Positions 17,902-26,403 of a stretch of 64,000 nucleotides of DNA are shown here, piece by piece. The DNA lies in the NCBI RefSeq assembly GCF_033126985.1, contig NZ_AP024714.1, positions 1,752,990-1,816,989 on the forward strand. The letters are read 5' to 3'. Below the pieces are notes generated by a model. It was not told the DNA's origin and ran no database searches. It worked only from the letters and a program-made list of their open reading frames with translations. Position 1 is the first letter of the stretch; every line of letters begins with the position of its first letter. This DNA is from Methylomarinovum caldicuralii. Lineage in GTDB: Bacteria; Pseudomonadota; Gammaproteobacteria; Methylococcales; Methylothermaceae. A program made the position numbers and the translations under genes.

Positions 17902-19001
17902 CCCCAGTGCCGCTCCAGAATCGTAACGATGCGTTCGGCGGCGCGCCCGTCCCACAGTTCCGGCACCCGGCCCCGCTTGCCGCCGCCGGCAAGCACCTCG
18001 TCGGCGCAGCGGCGGATGCGTTCAGGGTCGCGGCCGGCGAGAGTGTTGGTGCCTTCGGTGACGGTGATGGGCCGTTCGGTGTTGTCGCGCAGGGTGATAC
18101 AGGGAATCCCCAGGGCGGTGGTCTCCTCCTGCAGGCCGCCGGAATCAGTCAGCACCAGGCGGGCATCCTTCACCAGCCCCAGCATCTCCAGATAACCCAG
18201 GGGCGGCAGCAGGGTGATGGCGGGGCCTTCCACCATATCCTGGAGTCCGAACGCCTCGATCTTCTGCAACGTCCGCGGATGGCAGGGGAAGACCAGCGGC
18301 AGGCGCCGGCCGATTTCCGCAAGCACGTTCAGCAGCCGCGCCAGCACGTCCGGGTCATCCACGTTCGCCGGCCGGTGCAGGGTTACCACCCCGTACTGGG
18401 GCGGCAAGGCGCGCCCGTGGCGTTGCAGGGTCTGCGCCGCTGGCATCGCCCGTTCGAGCTGGGCCCGGAGGGCGTCGATCATGACGTTGCCGACGAAATG
18501 GATACGGGACGGATCGATGCCTTCGGCGGTCAGATTGTCCCTGGCCGAGCGTTCGGTGGTGAACAGCAGGTCGGAGATCTGATCGGTCAGCACCCGGTTG
18601 ATTTCCTCCGGCATGGTGCGGTCCCGGCTGCGCAGGCCGGCCTCGACGTGGATCAGGGGAATCTGCTTCTTGGCGGCGACCAGGCCGCAGGCGATGGTGG
18701 AATTGACGTCCCCCACCACCAGCACCGCCTCGGGGGCGGCTTCGTCGAGCACTGGTTCGAAGCGTTGCATGATCTGGGCTGTCTGCCAGGCATGGCTTCC
18801 CGATCCCACGCCCAGATCGACATCCGGTTCGGGGATGCCGAGCTGGGTGAAAAAGGCATCCTTCATCGCCGCATCGTAATGCTGGCCGGTATGGACCAGA
18901 AACGGACGCAGCTTGCCGCTGCGGCGCAGTTGGGCGTGGATCGGGGCGATTTTCATGAAGTTGGGGCGTGCCCCGACGACACAGAGAATGGTGGCGGTCA
19001 T
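17898..19001 (-). CDS. wecB: UDP-N-acetylglucosamine 2-epimerase (non-hydrolysing)
   Basis: This 367-residue enzyme interconverts UDP-GlcNAc and UDP-ManNAc in the cytoplasm, supplying an amino-sugar donor for the polysaccharide. The sequence shows ILCVVGARPNFMKIAPIHAQL at the N-terminus, HTGQHYDAAMKDAFF, HVEAGLRSRDRTMPEEINR with its catalytic Glu and Arg, and LTDSGGLQEETTALG near the C-terminus. All are standard for WecB, and the length is normal. It lies between the XrtA ATPase gene (4-bp overlap, ATGA) and the deacetylase gene (4-bp overlap). Confidence 0.95.
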   Translation of the reverse strand: MTATILCVVGARPNFMKIAPIHAQLRRSGKLRPFLVHTGQHYDAAMKDAFFTQLGIPEPDVDLGVGSGSHAWQTAQIMQRFEPVLDEAAPEAVLVVGDVNSTIACGLVAAKKQIPLIHVEAGLRSRDRTMPEEINRVLTDQISDLLFTTERSARDNLTAEGIDPSRIHFVGNVMIDALRAQLERAMPAAQTLQRHGRALPPQYGVVTLHRPANVDDPDVLARLLNVLAEIGRRLPLVFPCHPRTLQKIEAFGLQDMVEGPAITLLPPLGYLEMLGLVKDARLVLTDSGGLQEETTALGIPCITLRDNTERPITVTEGTNTLAGRDPERIRRCADEVLAGGGKRGRVPELWDGRAAERIVTILERHWG

Positions 19002-20123
19002 GCTTCTCCCCCAACCGTACCTTTCTCGGTTGGGTTGTTTTCGGCCTTTGCCGGCGTTTTCCGCTCGGGTCCGGCGAGATCGACGGCATAGACCTCGTCC
19101 ATATCGAGCTGGAGCAGGATCGCCTTGCGCAGCAGGGCCCGTTCCCGCTGCAGCAGGCTCTGCAGTTCCGCCACCCGGGACTCGAGCTTTTCGATGCGCC
19201 GCTCCAAATGCTCCACCAGTCCTCCCTGGCTGGCGCTGTTGACGATCCGGGTCAACGCCGGGGTGTCCGCCGTGCCGGCCTCCTGCGTTGTCGGCGGGCT
19301 TTCGCCGGCGGGGGCTTCTTCGCGGATTTCCTCGACCACCGTCTGCACTACCTGGGCGTCGATGTCGTGCCGCTCCTCCAGGTAGGCGAACAGCAACAGC
19401 CGGTCACATAGGGAGTTGACGACCCGGGGGATGCCTTTGGTGAAGCTGTGGATCTCCTCGAAGGCCGCTTCGTTGAAACGCGGATCCTGCTGCCAGCCGG
19501 CCAGCTTCAGGCGGTGAAGGATATAGGCACGGGTTTCCTCCAGGGTCAGGGGACGCAGGTGGTAGGTGGCGATCACCCGCTGGCGCACCTGGGTCAGGGC
19601 ATCGCTCTCGAGCGCGAGGCGGAATTCGTCCTGCCCCAGCAGAAAGGCCTGGAACAGGGGCCGGCCGTTGACCTCGAAATTCGACAGCATGCGCAGCTCC
19701 TCCAGGGACTGGAGGGGAAGGTTCTGGGCCTCGTCCACCACCAGCAGGACCCGTTTGCCTTCCCGTGTCTTTTCCTTGAAGAAGCGTTCGAGATTGCGCA
19801 GCAGGGTGGCCTTGTCGTCGCCGTCGTAGGCCAGCCCGAAGGTGGCGGAGATGATCCGCAGGGTGTCTTCGGCACCCACTTGGGAGGTCACCATCACCCC
19901 GGCGACGATGTTTTCCTGGCGCAGGGAGGCGAGCAGGGCTTTGACCAGCAGGGTCTTGCCCGTCCCTGGCATCCCCGTGACGATCACGAACCCCTCCCCC
20001 TGGGCCAGACCGTAGCGCAGATAGGCCAGGGCCCGTTTGTGAACCGGGCTGTTGAAGAAGAATTCCGGATCCGGGGGTCAGTTGAAAAGGCTTTTTACTC
20101 AGACGGAAAAATTGGGTGTACAT
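18998..20123 (-). CDS. XrtA-associated AAA ATPase, apparent single-base frameshift near 20075
   Basis: The start codes MYTQFFRLSKKPFQLTP and the rest codes FVIVTGMPGTGKTLLVKALL (Walker A), VLLVVDEAQNLP (Walker B) and a long C-terminal coiled region; together they match the exosortase-associated ATPase family (TIGR03015, related to GspA/ExeA). The two parts are in different frames. Dropping one G from the run of five at 20073-20077 restores a continuous protein of about 374 residues, with the expected DPEFFFNSPVHKRALAYLRYGLAQGEG joining the two parts. Either the gene is broken, or this is a sequencing error in a homopolymer, or translation slips. The role is presumed assembly or localisation of the export machine. 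Its start lies 2 bp after the stop of the upstream gene. Confidence 0.85.
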
Positions 20124-20125
20124 GG

Positions 20126-21937
20126 TCAAAATCTCATGTTGATGGCGGCGATGGCGCGGTTTTCCCGGTAATCCACGCCGGTGGTGCCGTCCGAGGACTG
20201 CTGCTGGTGGCGGTACTCCAGATACGCGTTGACTTTGTCGCCCAACCGCCGGGTTAGCCTCGCTGAGGCGGTCCAGAAAATGTTGGTCGTCCCCTGACCA
20301 TTCCGGCTGCCGTCGAACTTGGAACGCTGCCAGGTACCCCGCAGCACCGCGGAGGTCTTGGCGCCCCAGCGCCAGTTCCAGTTGCCGGACAGGCCGAAGA
20401 CCTTGGACTCGTTGCGGCTGACCTGGAAATTGCGCTTCGCCACATAGGCACGGACGCCGAGGGTGGTTTTCGCCGTGTTGGCGCTGAAGGAAAGCTCGCC
20501 GCGCCGACGCACGAACACTTCGTCCACCAGCCGGGGTAGATCGACAGCCACCACCACCGGTTGCTGATCGACCGGGTTGACAACCGGATTGCCGAAGGCA
20601 TCGACCACCTGGAAAATCTGTTGCTGGGCCAACACCGTCTGCGTCGTGGTGACCGATTCGGTGTAACTGGCCTGCCAGACCGTGCGGCGGGTACGGTGCT
20701 GAAGCAACCCGAGGAACACGTTACCGGTGAGCGCCCCCACGTTGTTACGGCGGTAGCTTCCCTGCAGTGTGGTGCGGCGGGTAGGCTGCATCGTGATGGT
20801 GACGAAGCTGTTGCGCCCGCCGCCGGCGGAAAGGCTCAAATAACGGCTTGGCGTCCAGGTGGCACCCACAGTGTAGAAAAGGCCGTTGTTACTGGTATTG
20901 GTGTTGGACCGGAAATCGTTGTCACTGAAACCGCCCTGGACGAAGGTGCTGAAGGTGCGGGTCCAACGATAGTTCAACCGGGCGATGCCGCTGCGGAACA
21001 CCACGTCGTCGCCGCCACTGCGCGTCTGGCGCTGGTTGGTGAAGCCCAGATTCCAGGTAAGGATGTTGAAGCGTTTGCCGCTGCGCAGAAAGACTGACTG
21101 GTTGTAAGTATGGGTCGCCGAAGCACTGCGGCCGGAGGTGGTGACGTAGAAATAGCCCAGCCGCACTTGGCCGTCAGCGTAGCCTCCCAGATGGGGCAGC
21201 CAGTAGGGACTGAGGCCGAAGGTGTAAAAGTTGGCCCGGTTGCCCACGTTGGCGATGTTGTCGGCAACCTGTCGTCCCTGGGGGTTGACCAGGGTCTGAC
21301 CGGCTCCGGCCCTGGCATCGAGAAACACCGAGTTTTCGATCAGTTCGGCCACGGCATTGCCCTGAAGCTGGTGACGCAGGTCGTAGCCACGTCCTTCCTG
21401 AGAGGAAAAGATGTTCTGCATGCGATAGTTGAGGTTGAGCAGCAACCGCCCCGGAACGGTATTTCTGCCGCCGCCACCGAAGCCGCCGCCACCGAAGCCG
21501 CCGCCACCGAAGCCGCCGCCACCGAAGCCGCCGCCACCGAAGCCGCCGCCACCGAAGCCACCGCCACCGAAGCCACCGCCACCGAAGCCACCGCCACCGA
21601 AGCCACCGCCACCGAAGCCGCCGCCACCGAAGCCACCGCCACCGAAGCCACCGCCACCGAAGCCACCGCCACCGAAGCCACCGCCACCGAAGCCACCGCC
21701 ACCGAAGCCACCGCCGCCGAAGCCACCGCCTCCACTGCTGCGGCGGTTGGCAATGGAAATCCCGGGATTGGCCTCCGTCACCCAGGCACTTTCCCCGCTG
21801 CCGGGTTCCAAATTGATGTTGTCGCTATAGGTCTGACGCACAGTCAGATAAGGGGAAATCTGCCAGCGGGCGGCCTCGGCGGTTTCCAATCCCATCAACA
21901 GCAATACCGGCAGCCATTTCCAACGGATGCGTTCCAT
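20126..21937 (-). CDS. XrtA-associated outer-membrane beta-barrel protein with (GGGGF)17 insert
   Basis: This 603-residue protein has a signal peptide (hydrophobic VLLLMGLETAEA, likely cut after AEA) and a C-terminus ending in Phe (AIAAINMRF), typical of outer-membrane barrels. It fits the PEP-CTERM-associated uncharacterised barrel family (TIGR03016): RWQISPYLTVRQTYSDNINLEP at the mature N-terminus and many alternating beta strands afterwards. Residues of about 67-156 are 17 tandem GGGGF units, a large insert between the first strand region and the rest. It may be the polysaccharide secretion pore or a partner of the export lipoprotein; this is inference. It is flanked by the tyrosine autokinase and ATPase genes. 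Confidence 0.88.
   Translation of the reverse strand: MERIRWKWLPVLLLMGLETAEAARWQISPYLTVRQTYSDNINLEPGSGESAWVTEANPGISIANRRSSGGGGFGGGGFGGGGFGGGGFGGGGFGGGGFGGGGFGGGGFGGGGFGGGGFGGGGFGGGGFGGGGFGGGGFGGGGFGGGGFGGGGFGGGGRNTVPGRLLLNLNYRMQNIFSSQEGRGYDLRHQLQGNAVAELIENSVFLDARAGAGQTLVNPQGRQVADNIANVGNRANFYTFGLSPYWLPHLGGYADGQVRLGYFYVTTSGRSASATHTYNQSVFLRSGKRFNILTWNLGFTNQRQTRSGGDDVVFRSGIARLNYRWTRTFSTFVQGGFSDNDFRSNTNTSNNGLFYTVGATWTPSRYLSLSAGGGRNSFVTITMQPTRRTTLQGSYRRNNVGALTGNVFLGLLQHRTRRTVWQASYTESVTTTQTVLAQQQIFQVVDAFGNPVVNPVDQQPVVVAVDLPRLVDEVFVRRRGELSFSANTAKTTLGVRAYVAKRNFQVSRNESKVFGLSGNWNWRWGAKTSAVLRGTWQRSKFDGSRNGQGTTNIFWTASARLTRRLGDKVNAYLEYRHQQQSSDGTTGVDYRENRAIAAINMRF
21468..21735. repeat. 15-bp tandem repeat coding for GGGGF (about 18 units)
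   Basis: The plus strand repeats a 15-base unit of the form ccRccgccaccgaag about 18 times without spacers. On the coding (minus) strand this reads GGGGF 17 times plus a final GGGG. The copies differ almost only at third codon positions (GGT against GGC), for example ccg and cca variants that alternate between unit groups. It lies inside the outer-membrane barrel gene and keeps the reading frame. Such an array can change copy number by slippage in steps of 5 residues. Confidence 0.97.
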
Positions 21938-21943
21938 GCGTGC

Positions 21944-22825
21944 TCATTCGCCGTAGTTATAGTATTTGTAGCCGTAATACGCGTAGTAACCCAGCCCGAA
22001 GCCCTGCTGGGTCTTGTTGAGCACGCATCCCACCACCTCGCAGGTGTTCAGCATATCCGCTGCCTCCTTGACGATGTACTGGGGCGTCGATTCGGCCTCC
22101 ACCACCAGGACCACCTGACCCACGTGGGTGGCGAGCACGCTAGCCTGGGTTGTGGCCAGCAGCGGGGGCGAATCGAAGATCACCACCCGGTCAGGATAGC
22201 GCTGGGAGATTTCCCGCGCCAGGCGCTGCATCTCCTCGCTGGCGAGCAGTTCGGTGGCATGGCTATGCTGCCGGCCGGCCGGCAGCAGCGTCAGCTTGGG
22301 AATGTCGGTGCGCAGCAGCACATCCGCCAACGGCTTTTCCCGTTCCAGCACGTCGATCAGCCCCGGCCGCTCGTGGGCGTCGAACAGACGCGAGGTGGCC
22401 GGCTTGATCACGTCGGCATCAACCAGCAGCACGGTCTTGTCCCGCTCGGCGGCGATACTCAGAGCCAGGTTGACCGCGGTGAAGGTCTTGCCCTCGCCGG
22501 GCAGGCTGCTGGTGACCAGAATCAGGTTGGCGTGGGGGATGACCTCCGCCCCCTCCCCGAAGGCGTTCATCAGAAGGGGGCGTTTGATCATCCGGTATTC
22601 CTCCACCAGCTGGCCACTGGCGGCGTCCGGTGCCAGCATACCCCGTTCCTGCAGCCGTTCCCGGTTGACTATGATCTGGGGTTTTTTGGAAACCTGCGGC
22701 GAAGGTTTGGCCGGTTCGGATGCAGGCCCGTCTGTTGCGGCTTCGAACGCGGCCGGTTCCGGGGGGAGGCCACCCTGTTTTTCCAGAGCCTTTTCGATGA
22801 TACTCACGCCATCCACCTGCTTCAT
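21944..22825 (-). CDS. XrtA-associated tyrosine autokinase (BY-kinase)
   Basis: This 293-residue cytoplasmic kinase has Walker A (SSLPGEGKTFTAVNLA, about residues 106-121), Walker A' (VLLVDADVIKP), Walker B (VVIFDSPPLL) and a C-terminal tyrosine cluster (YYAYYGYKYYNYGE). It matches the exosortase-associated tyrosine kinase family (TIGR03018). Such kinases phosphorylate the tyrosine cluster in trans and regulate chain-length control of polysaccharide export with the Wzz-like partner, here the gene immediately upstream (22822-24381), with which it overlaps by 4 bp. The first 90 residues are Pro/Ala-rich and probably flexible. Confidence 0.93.
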   Translation of the reverse strand: MKQVDGVSIIEKALEKQGGLPPEPAAFEAATDGPASEPAKPSPQVSKKPQIIVNRERLQERGMLAPDAASGQLVEEYRMIKRPLLMNAFGEGAEVIPHANLILVTSSLPGEGKTFTAVNLALSIAAERDKTVLLVDADVIKPATSRLFDAHERPGLIDVLEREKPLADVLLRTDIPKLTLLPAGRQHSHATELLASEEMQRLAREISQRYPDRVVIFDSPPLLATTQASVLATHVGQVVLVVEAESTPQYIVKEAADMLNTCEVVGCVLNKTQQGFGLGYYAYYGYKYYNYGE

Positions 22826-24381
22826 ACGTTGAGGGAATAGAGATTGACGCCCCTGACCTCCAGGACCACCAGTACCGCGAACACGATCACCAGCCCGGCG
22901 CAGGCGGCACAGAACTGCAGTAATTCACGCCATTTCCTGCGGCGGATGGCGGGAACCCAGTTCATGGAAACCGAACCCAACACTGGCAGGCCGACGATTT
23001 CCCGCAGCTGCTGCACGGTGATAAAGGTCGGCCGCAGCAGCACCAGCAAGATGGTCAGGACAAAACCGGCGATGAAGCCCGTGAACAACACCGCCGCCGA
23101 CAGCAGGATGCGGTTGGGGGCCGAAGGTTTGGAGGGCACCTGGGGCGGATCAACGACGCGGAACTTGACCGTGTCGGTGTTCTGTTCCACGCTTTCCGAC
23201 AGCCGCGCCTGCTCCCTCCGCTTCAGCAAAGCTTCATAGTTTTGCTTGACGGTACCGTAGTCGCGGTTGAGGTTCTTCAGCTCGGTCTCCACCCGCAGTC
23301 GGGCGTCCATCTGCTCCTTGATGGTCTGGATCTTCTTCTCGTAGGCCTTGACCCGCGCCTGCAGGGAAGCCACGTTGGCGTCCGCCTCGCTGAGAGTGAT
23401 CTTCATCTGCTGGAACACCGGGTTGGCCTCCCCGCCGCCCCCGAGGAAGTCCTCCGTCTCCCCTTCGTCTCCGGCGGCCATTTCCTGCTCCTGCTGCTTG
23501 CGAAGCTGGGCGATGTGGCGCCTGAGGGTGATGACTTCCGGATGTTTGTCGGTGTAGCGCAGCAGCAGGTCGTCGAGACGGGCCTGCAGTTCCTGGATCC
23601 GGGTCTCCAGCGGACTCAGGGATTGCCCCGCGCCGAACTCGGCGAACATGGGCTCCTCGTCCTCGAGCTGGCGGGCGATCTCGTTGCGGCGGTTGACCGC
23701 CTCCTGCAAGGCCAGCTTGGCTTCCTCCAGCTGCTCGTGAACAGCCTTGAGCCCTGAATAGAGGTCACCCCCCTGCCCCGGCAGGAGGCCGTAATTCTTG
23801 CGTTTGAAATCCTCGATGGCCTTCTCCGCCGCCCGCAGGCGGTGTTCGTATTCGCGAATCTGCTGTTCCAGGAAGCGCTGGGCGCTGTCGGAATCGCGCC
23901 GGGTCTCCCCCAGCGCCTCCTCCACGAACACCGTCAGCATGGACTGCACCAGACGCTTGGCCACCTGGGGATCGGCATCGTCGGCGCTCAGGGTGAAAAT
24001 GTTGGTACGCCGGGCACTCTCGATAGCCAAGCTGCCTTTGAGGCGATTGATGAGCGCCTCCATCGTCTCCTCGTCCTTGGCCGCCAGATCCAGATCGCTC
24101 ATGCGGGCGATCTTCTCCAGGTTGGGACGGGTGAACAGCAGCCGGGTCATCAATCGCACCTGACCGTTGACGTCAGGCTGGATCGTCAGCCCGTGCAGCA
24201 GGGGGCGCAGCACCGAGCGGGTATCCACATAGACCTTGGCCTCGGCACGGTACTGGTCGGGCATCTGCGACACGAAGGCCCAGCCGGCCAGACAGACCAC
24301 CCAGGCAGTCGCCACCCCCCACCACTTGTAGCGGCTGGCGACTTTGAGATAACCCAGTGCCTGTTGCAGAAGTTCGTGCAT
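22822..24381 (-). CDS. XrtA system polysaccharide chain length determinant (Wzz-like)
   Basis: This 519-residue inner-membrane protein has an N-terminal membrane segment (WWGVATAWVVCLAGWAF), a long periplasmic coiled-coil region at roughly residues 170-390, and two C-terminal hydrophobic segments (ILLSAAVLFTGFIAGFVL and GLVIVFAVLVVLEV). YRAEAKVYVDTRSVLRPLLHGL near the N-terminus is typical of the exosortase-associated chain-length family (TIGR03007). It controls polymer length and bridges the export lipoprotein with the tyrosine kinase. It starts 9 bp after the export lipoprotein gene. Confidence 0.94.
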   Translation of the reverse strand: MHELLQQALGYLKVASRYKWWGVATAWVVCLAGWAFVSQMPDQYRAEAKVYVDTRSVLRPLLHGLTIQPDVNGQVRLMTRLLFTRPNLEKIARMSDLDLAAKDEETMEALINRLKGSLAIESARRTNIFTLSADDADPQVAKRLVQSMLTVFVEEALGETRRDSDSAQRFLEQQIREYEHRLRAAEKAIEDFKRKNYGLLPGQGGDLYSGLKAVHEQLEEAKLALQEAVNRRNEIARQLEDEEPMFAEFGAGQSLSPLETRIQELQARLDDLLLRYTDKHPEVITLRRHIAQLRKQQEQEMAAGDEGETEDFLGGGGEANPVFQQMKITLSEADANVASLQARVKAYEKKIQTIKEQMDARLRVETELKNLNRDYGTVKQNYEALLKRREQARLSESVEQNTDTVKFRVVDPPQVPSKPSAPNRILLSAAVLFTGFIAGFVLTILLVLLRPTFITVQQLREIVGLPVLGSVSMNWVPAIRRRKWRELLQFCAACAGLVIVFAVLVVLEVRGVNLYSLNV

Positions 24382-24390
24382 TGCTTGACC

Positions 24391-25014
24391 TCAGAAGAAC
24401 GCTTCGGGAATGATGAGGATGTCGCCGGGGAGCATGTCGACGTTGGCGGAGATGTCCCCGTCCTTCAGAAGATCATCGATACGCACCCGGAACTGGCGCT
24501 GTTCTCCGTTGATCCTGCGGATCACCACCGCCCGGTTGCCGGCGGCGAACTCGGTGACCCCGCCGACGGCGATCATCAGATCGAGCAGGGTCATGTGCTC
24601 GCGGTAGGGAACCGCCTGGGGATTGGCCGCCTCCCCGACCACCCGGATCTGCTCGCTGTAGGGGCCGACGAAACCGGAGACGATCACCGTCACCAGCGGA
24701 TTGCGGATGTAGCGGGACAGCTCCTTCTCGATGTCGCGGGCGAGCTGGTACGGCGTCTTTCCGGTGGCCGGCAGCTCCTCCACCAGGGGGGCGGAAATCT
24801 TGCCGTCGGGTCGTACCACCACAGTACGACTGATCTCGGGGTTGCCCCACACGAACATCTCCAGGGAATCGCCGGGACCGATGATGTAGGTGTAATCGGC
24901 CGGCGGCTCAGCGTGGGGGTTCAGTGGCGGGTAGCTGGTACAGGCGCTGAGTGAAAGAAACAACGCCAGGATGGCAAGCAGCAGTCGCAAACGGTTATAA
25001 ATTTTGGTTTCCAC
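24391..25014 (-). CDS. XrtA system polysaccharide export lipoprotein (Wza/BexD type)
   Basis: This 207-residue protein begins with a lipoprotein signal (LLLAILALFLSLSACTS, lipobox ending at Cys), so it should be lipidated and placed in the outer membrane. After it come YTYIIGPGDSLEMFVWGNPEISRTVVVRPDGKISAPLVEELPA, the export domain signature, and a SLBB-type segment (IRVVGEAANPQAVPYREHMTLLDLM). It matches the exosortase-associated export family (TIGR03027). The start is a GTG at 25012-25014 preceded by a GAGGAG ribosome-binding site. It is the first gene of the main minus-strand run, so the locus promoter should lie in 25015-25086. Confidence 0.93.
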   Translation of the reverse strand: METKIYNRLRLLLAILALFLSLSACTSYPPLNPHAEPPADYTYIIGPGDSLEMFVWGNPEISRTVVVRPDGKISAPLVEELPATGKTPYQLARDIEKELSRYIRNPLVTVIVSGFVGPYSEQIRVVGEAANPQAVPYREHMTLLDLMIAVGGVTEFAAGNRAVVIRRINGEQRQFRVRIDDLLKDGDISANVDMLPGDILIIPEAFF

Positions 25015-25049
25015 AACGGTCTCCTCGGTACCGCGGTTCGGGGTCGTCG

Positions 25050-25068
25050 TTTTTTAGCTTAGCAAAAA
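25050..25068. promoter_or_regulatory. AT-rich near-palindrome upstream of the polysaccharide locus
   Basis: In the 72-bp gap between the aminotransferase stop and the export lipoprotein start, the plus strand carries tttttttagcttagcaaaa, a near-palindrome centred on AGCTTAGC. It is the only AT-rich stretch in the gap. It could be an operator, a promoter element of the exosortase operon, or a weak terminator of the aminotransferase gene (same strand). The sequence alone does not decide. Confidence 0.3.
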
Positions 25069-25086
25069 GGCCGCGCATTCGGGATA

Positions 25087-26286
25087 TTAGCCAGGAAAAT
25101 TAACCGATGAAAACTGTCCTCCGGATGCATCTCCCAGCAAGGCGGCCAGGCGGCGCACGCCCTCGGCCAGGCGGGCCTCGTCGGCCGTATAGGCGAAGCG
25201 CAGATACCGCGCCGCGCGGTGGCGGCCGAAGTCGCACCCCGGTGTCACCGCCACGCCCGCTTCGTCCAGCAGGGCGGAAGCGAGCTTCTCACTGTCTGCG
25301 GTGAAGGCGCTGCAGTCGGCATAGAGATAGAACGCCCCCTGGGGCGGGGAGGCGATCCGGAAGCCGAGCCCGGTCAAGGCCTGGTAAAGATAGCGGCCGC
25401 GGGCGGCGAAGATCTGGCGGCGGCGTTCCAGCTCCGCCCGGGTTTCCGGAACGAACGCCGCCAGGGCGGCACGCTGGGAGTGCATGGGGGCAGCGATGAA
25501 GAGATTCTGGGTCAGACGTTCCGCCGCCGCCTCCCAGCCGGGCGGGACGATCAGCCACCCCAGCCGCCAGCCGGTCATACCGAAGTATTTGGAGAAACTG
25601 TTGACCACCAGCACCCGGTCGCTCACTTCCAGGGCGGAGGTACAGCGGCAGCCGTACTCCAGGCCGTGGTAGATCTCGTCGGCCAGCAGGAAGCCGCCGC
25701 GCGCTTCCACCACCTCCCACAACGCCGCCAGACGCCCGGCGGGGATGACGCTGCCGGTGGGATTGCCGGGGGAGGTGATCCACACGCCGCGGGTGGCCGG
25801 GGACCAGGCGGCCGCCACCTGCGCTGCCTCGAGGTGGAAGTCGCTGTCCTCCCCCACCGCCAGCGGCCGCGGCCGCCCGCCTACCATCTGCACGAAATGG
25901 CGGTTGCAGGGATAGCCCGGATCGCTGACGAGCACCTCGTCACCGACGTCGAGGGCCAACTCCAAAGCCAGCAGACAGGCACCCGAAGCGCCGGGGGTCA
26001 GAAAGATCCGCCCGGGAGAGACCGCCACACCGTAGCGCTCATGATAGTAGGCCGCCAGCGCCTCCCGCAGCGGCATCAGACCGGCGGCGGTGGTATAGCG
26101 GACGTCCCCTTCGGCGAGGGCTGCCTGCCCGGCGGCGACGATGGGTGCGGGGGTGGGAAAATCCGGCTCGCCGATCTCCAGATGGACGATGTCGCGTCCC
26201 CGGGCTTCCAACTCCCTGGCCTTGGCCAGCAGTTCCATCACGTGGAAGGGGGAAATCCGCCCGGCGCGGCGTGCCTGTCGCAGCAA
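25087..26286 (-). CDS. PLP-dependent aminotransferase class I/II
   Basis: This roughly 399-residue fold-type I aminotransferase resembles aspartate/alanine aminotransferases. It has ISPFHVMELLAKARELEARGRDIVHLEIGEPDFPTP at the N-terminus, the PGYPCNRHF segment, the asparagine in SPGNPTGSVI, DEIYHGLEYG, and SFSKYFGMTGWRLGWL with the PLP-binding lysine (SFSK). The frame remains open to 26361, but a TATAAT box at 26326-26331 on the minus strand and a GGGAGAG just before the TTG at 26286 support the shorter start. It transfers amino groups between an amino acid and a 2-oxo acid; the substrate is not known. It stands alone on its strand. Confidence 0.88.
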   Translation of the reverse strand: MLRQARRAGRISPFHVMELLAKARELEARGRDIVHLEIGEPDFPTPAPIVAAGQAALAEGDVRYTTAAGLMPLREALAAYYHERYGVAVSPGRIFLTPGASGACLLALELALDVGDEVLVSDPGYPCNRHFVQMVGGRPRPLAVGEDSDFHLEAAQVAAAWSPATRGVWITSPGNPTGSVIPAGRLAALWEVVEARGGFLLADEIYHGLEYGCRCTSALEVSDRVLVVNSFSKYFGMTGWRLGWLIVPPGWEAAAERLTQNLFIAAPMHSQRAALAAFVPETRAELERRRQIFAARGRYLYQALTGLGFRIASPPQGAFYLYADCSAFTADSEKLASALLDEAGVAVTPGCDFGRHRAARYLRFAYTADEARLAEGVRRLAALLGDASGGQFSSVNFPG

Positions 26287-26325
26287 GGGAACTCTCCCGG
26301 GGTGCCCGCTTTCGAATAAGCGCCT

Positions 26326-26331
26326 ATTATA
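26326..26331 (-). promoter_or_regulatory. Likely -10 box of the aminotransferase gene
   Basis: The minus strand reads TATAAT here, about 40 bases upstream of the proposed TTG start at 26286. No good -35 box is seen at 16-18 bases. Because it lies downstream of the longest possible start (26361), it argues for the shorter protein. Confidence 0.45.
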
Positions 26332-26403
26332 GCCAAAAAAGATTGCGCCAACGCAAAGCATCTGCTATCAATTGGCGCCTTTCGAAATCCGAGGACCGAC
26401 CCC

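Noticed and set aside
18998-19987. Start of the XrtA ATPase at 19987, just before the Walker A motif
   Set aside because: The family has about 40 residues before the Walker A motif, and these are present upstream in the other frame, so a frameshift explains the data better than an internal start.
21468-21735. Possible CRISPR array, from the evenly spaced repeats
   Set aside because: The 15-bp units are directly joined with no spacers, keep a protein reading frame and lie inside a conserved gene.
21110-22840. A 576-codon plus-strand open frame with a long Thr-Glu-Ala-rich repeat
   Set aside because: It is the shadow of the GGGGF array and of the kinase gene on the minus strand; the sequence outside the repeat resembles no protein and the real genes are coupled on the other strand.
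25087-26361. Longer aminotransferase start at 26361
   Set aside because: A perfect -10 box on the same strand lies inside the extra region and the added residues have no family similarity.
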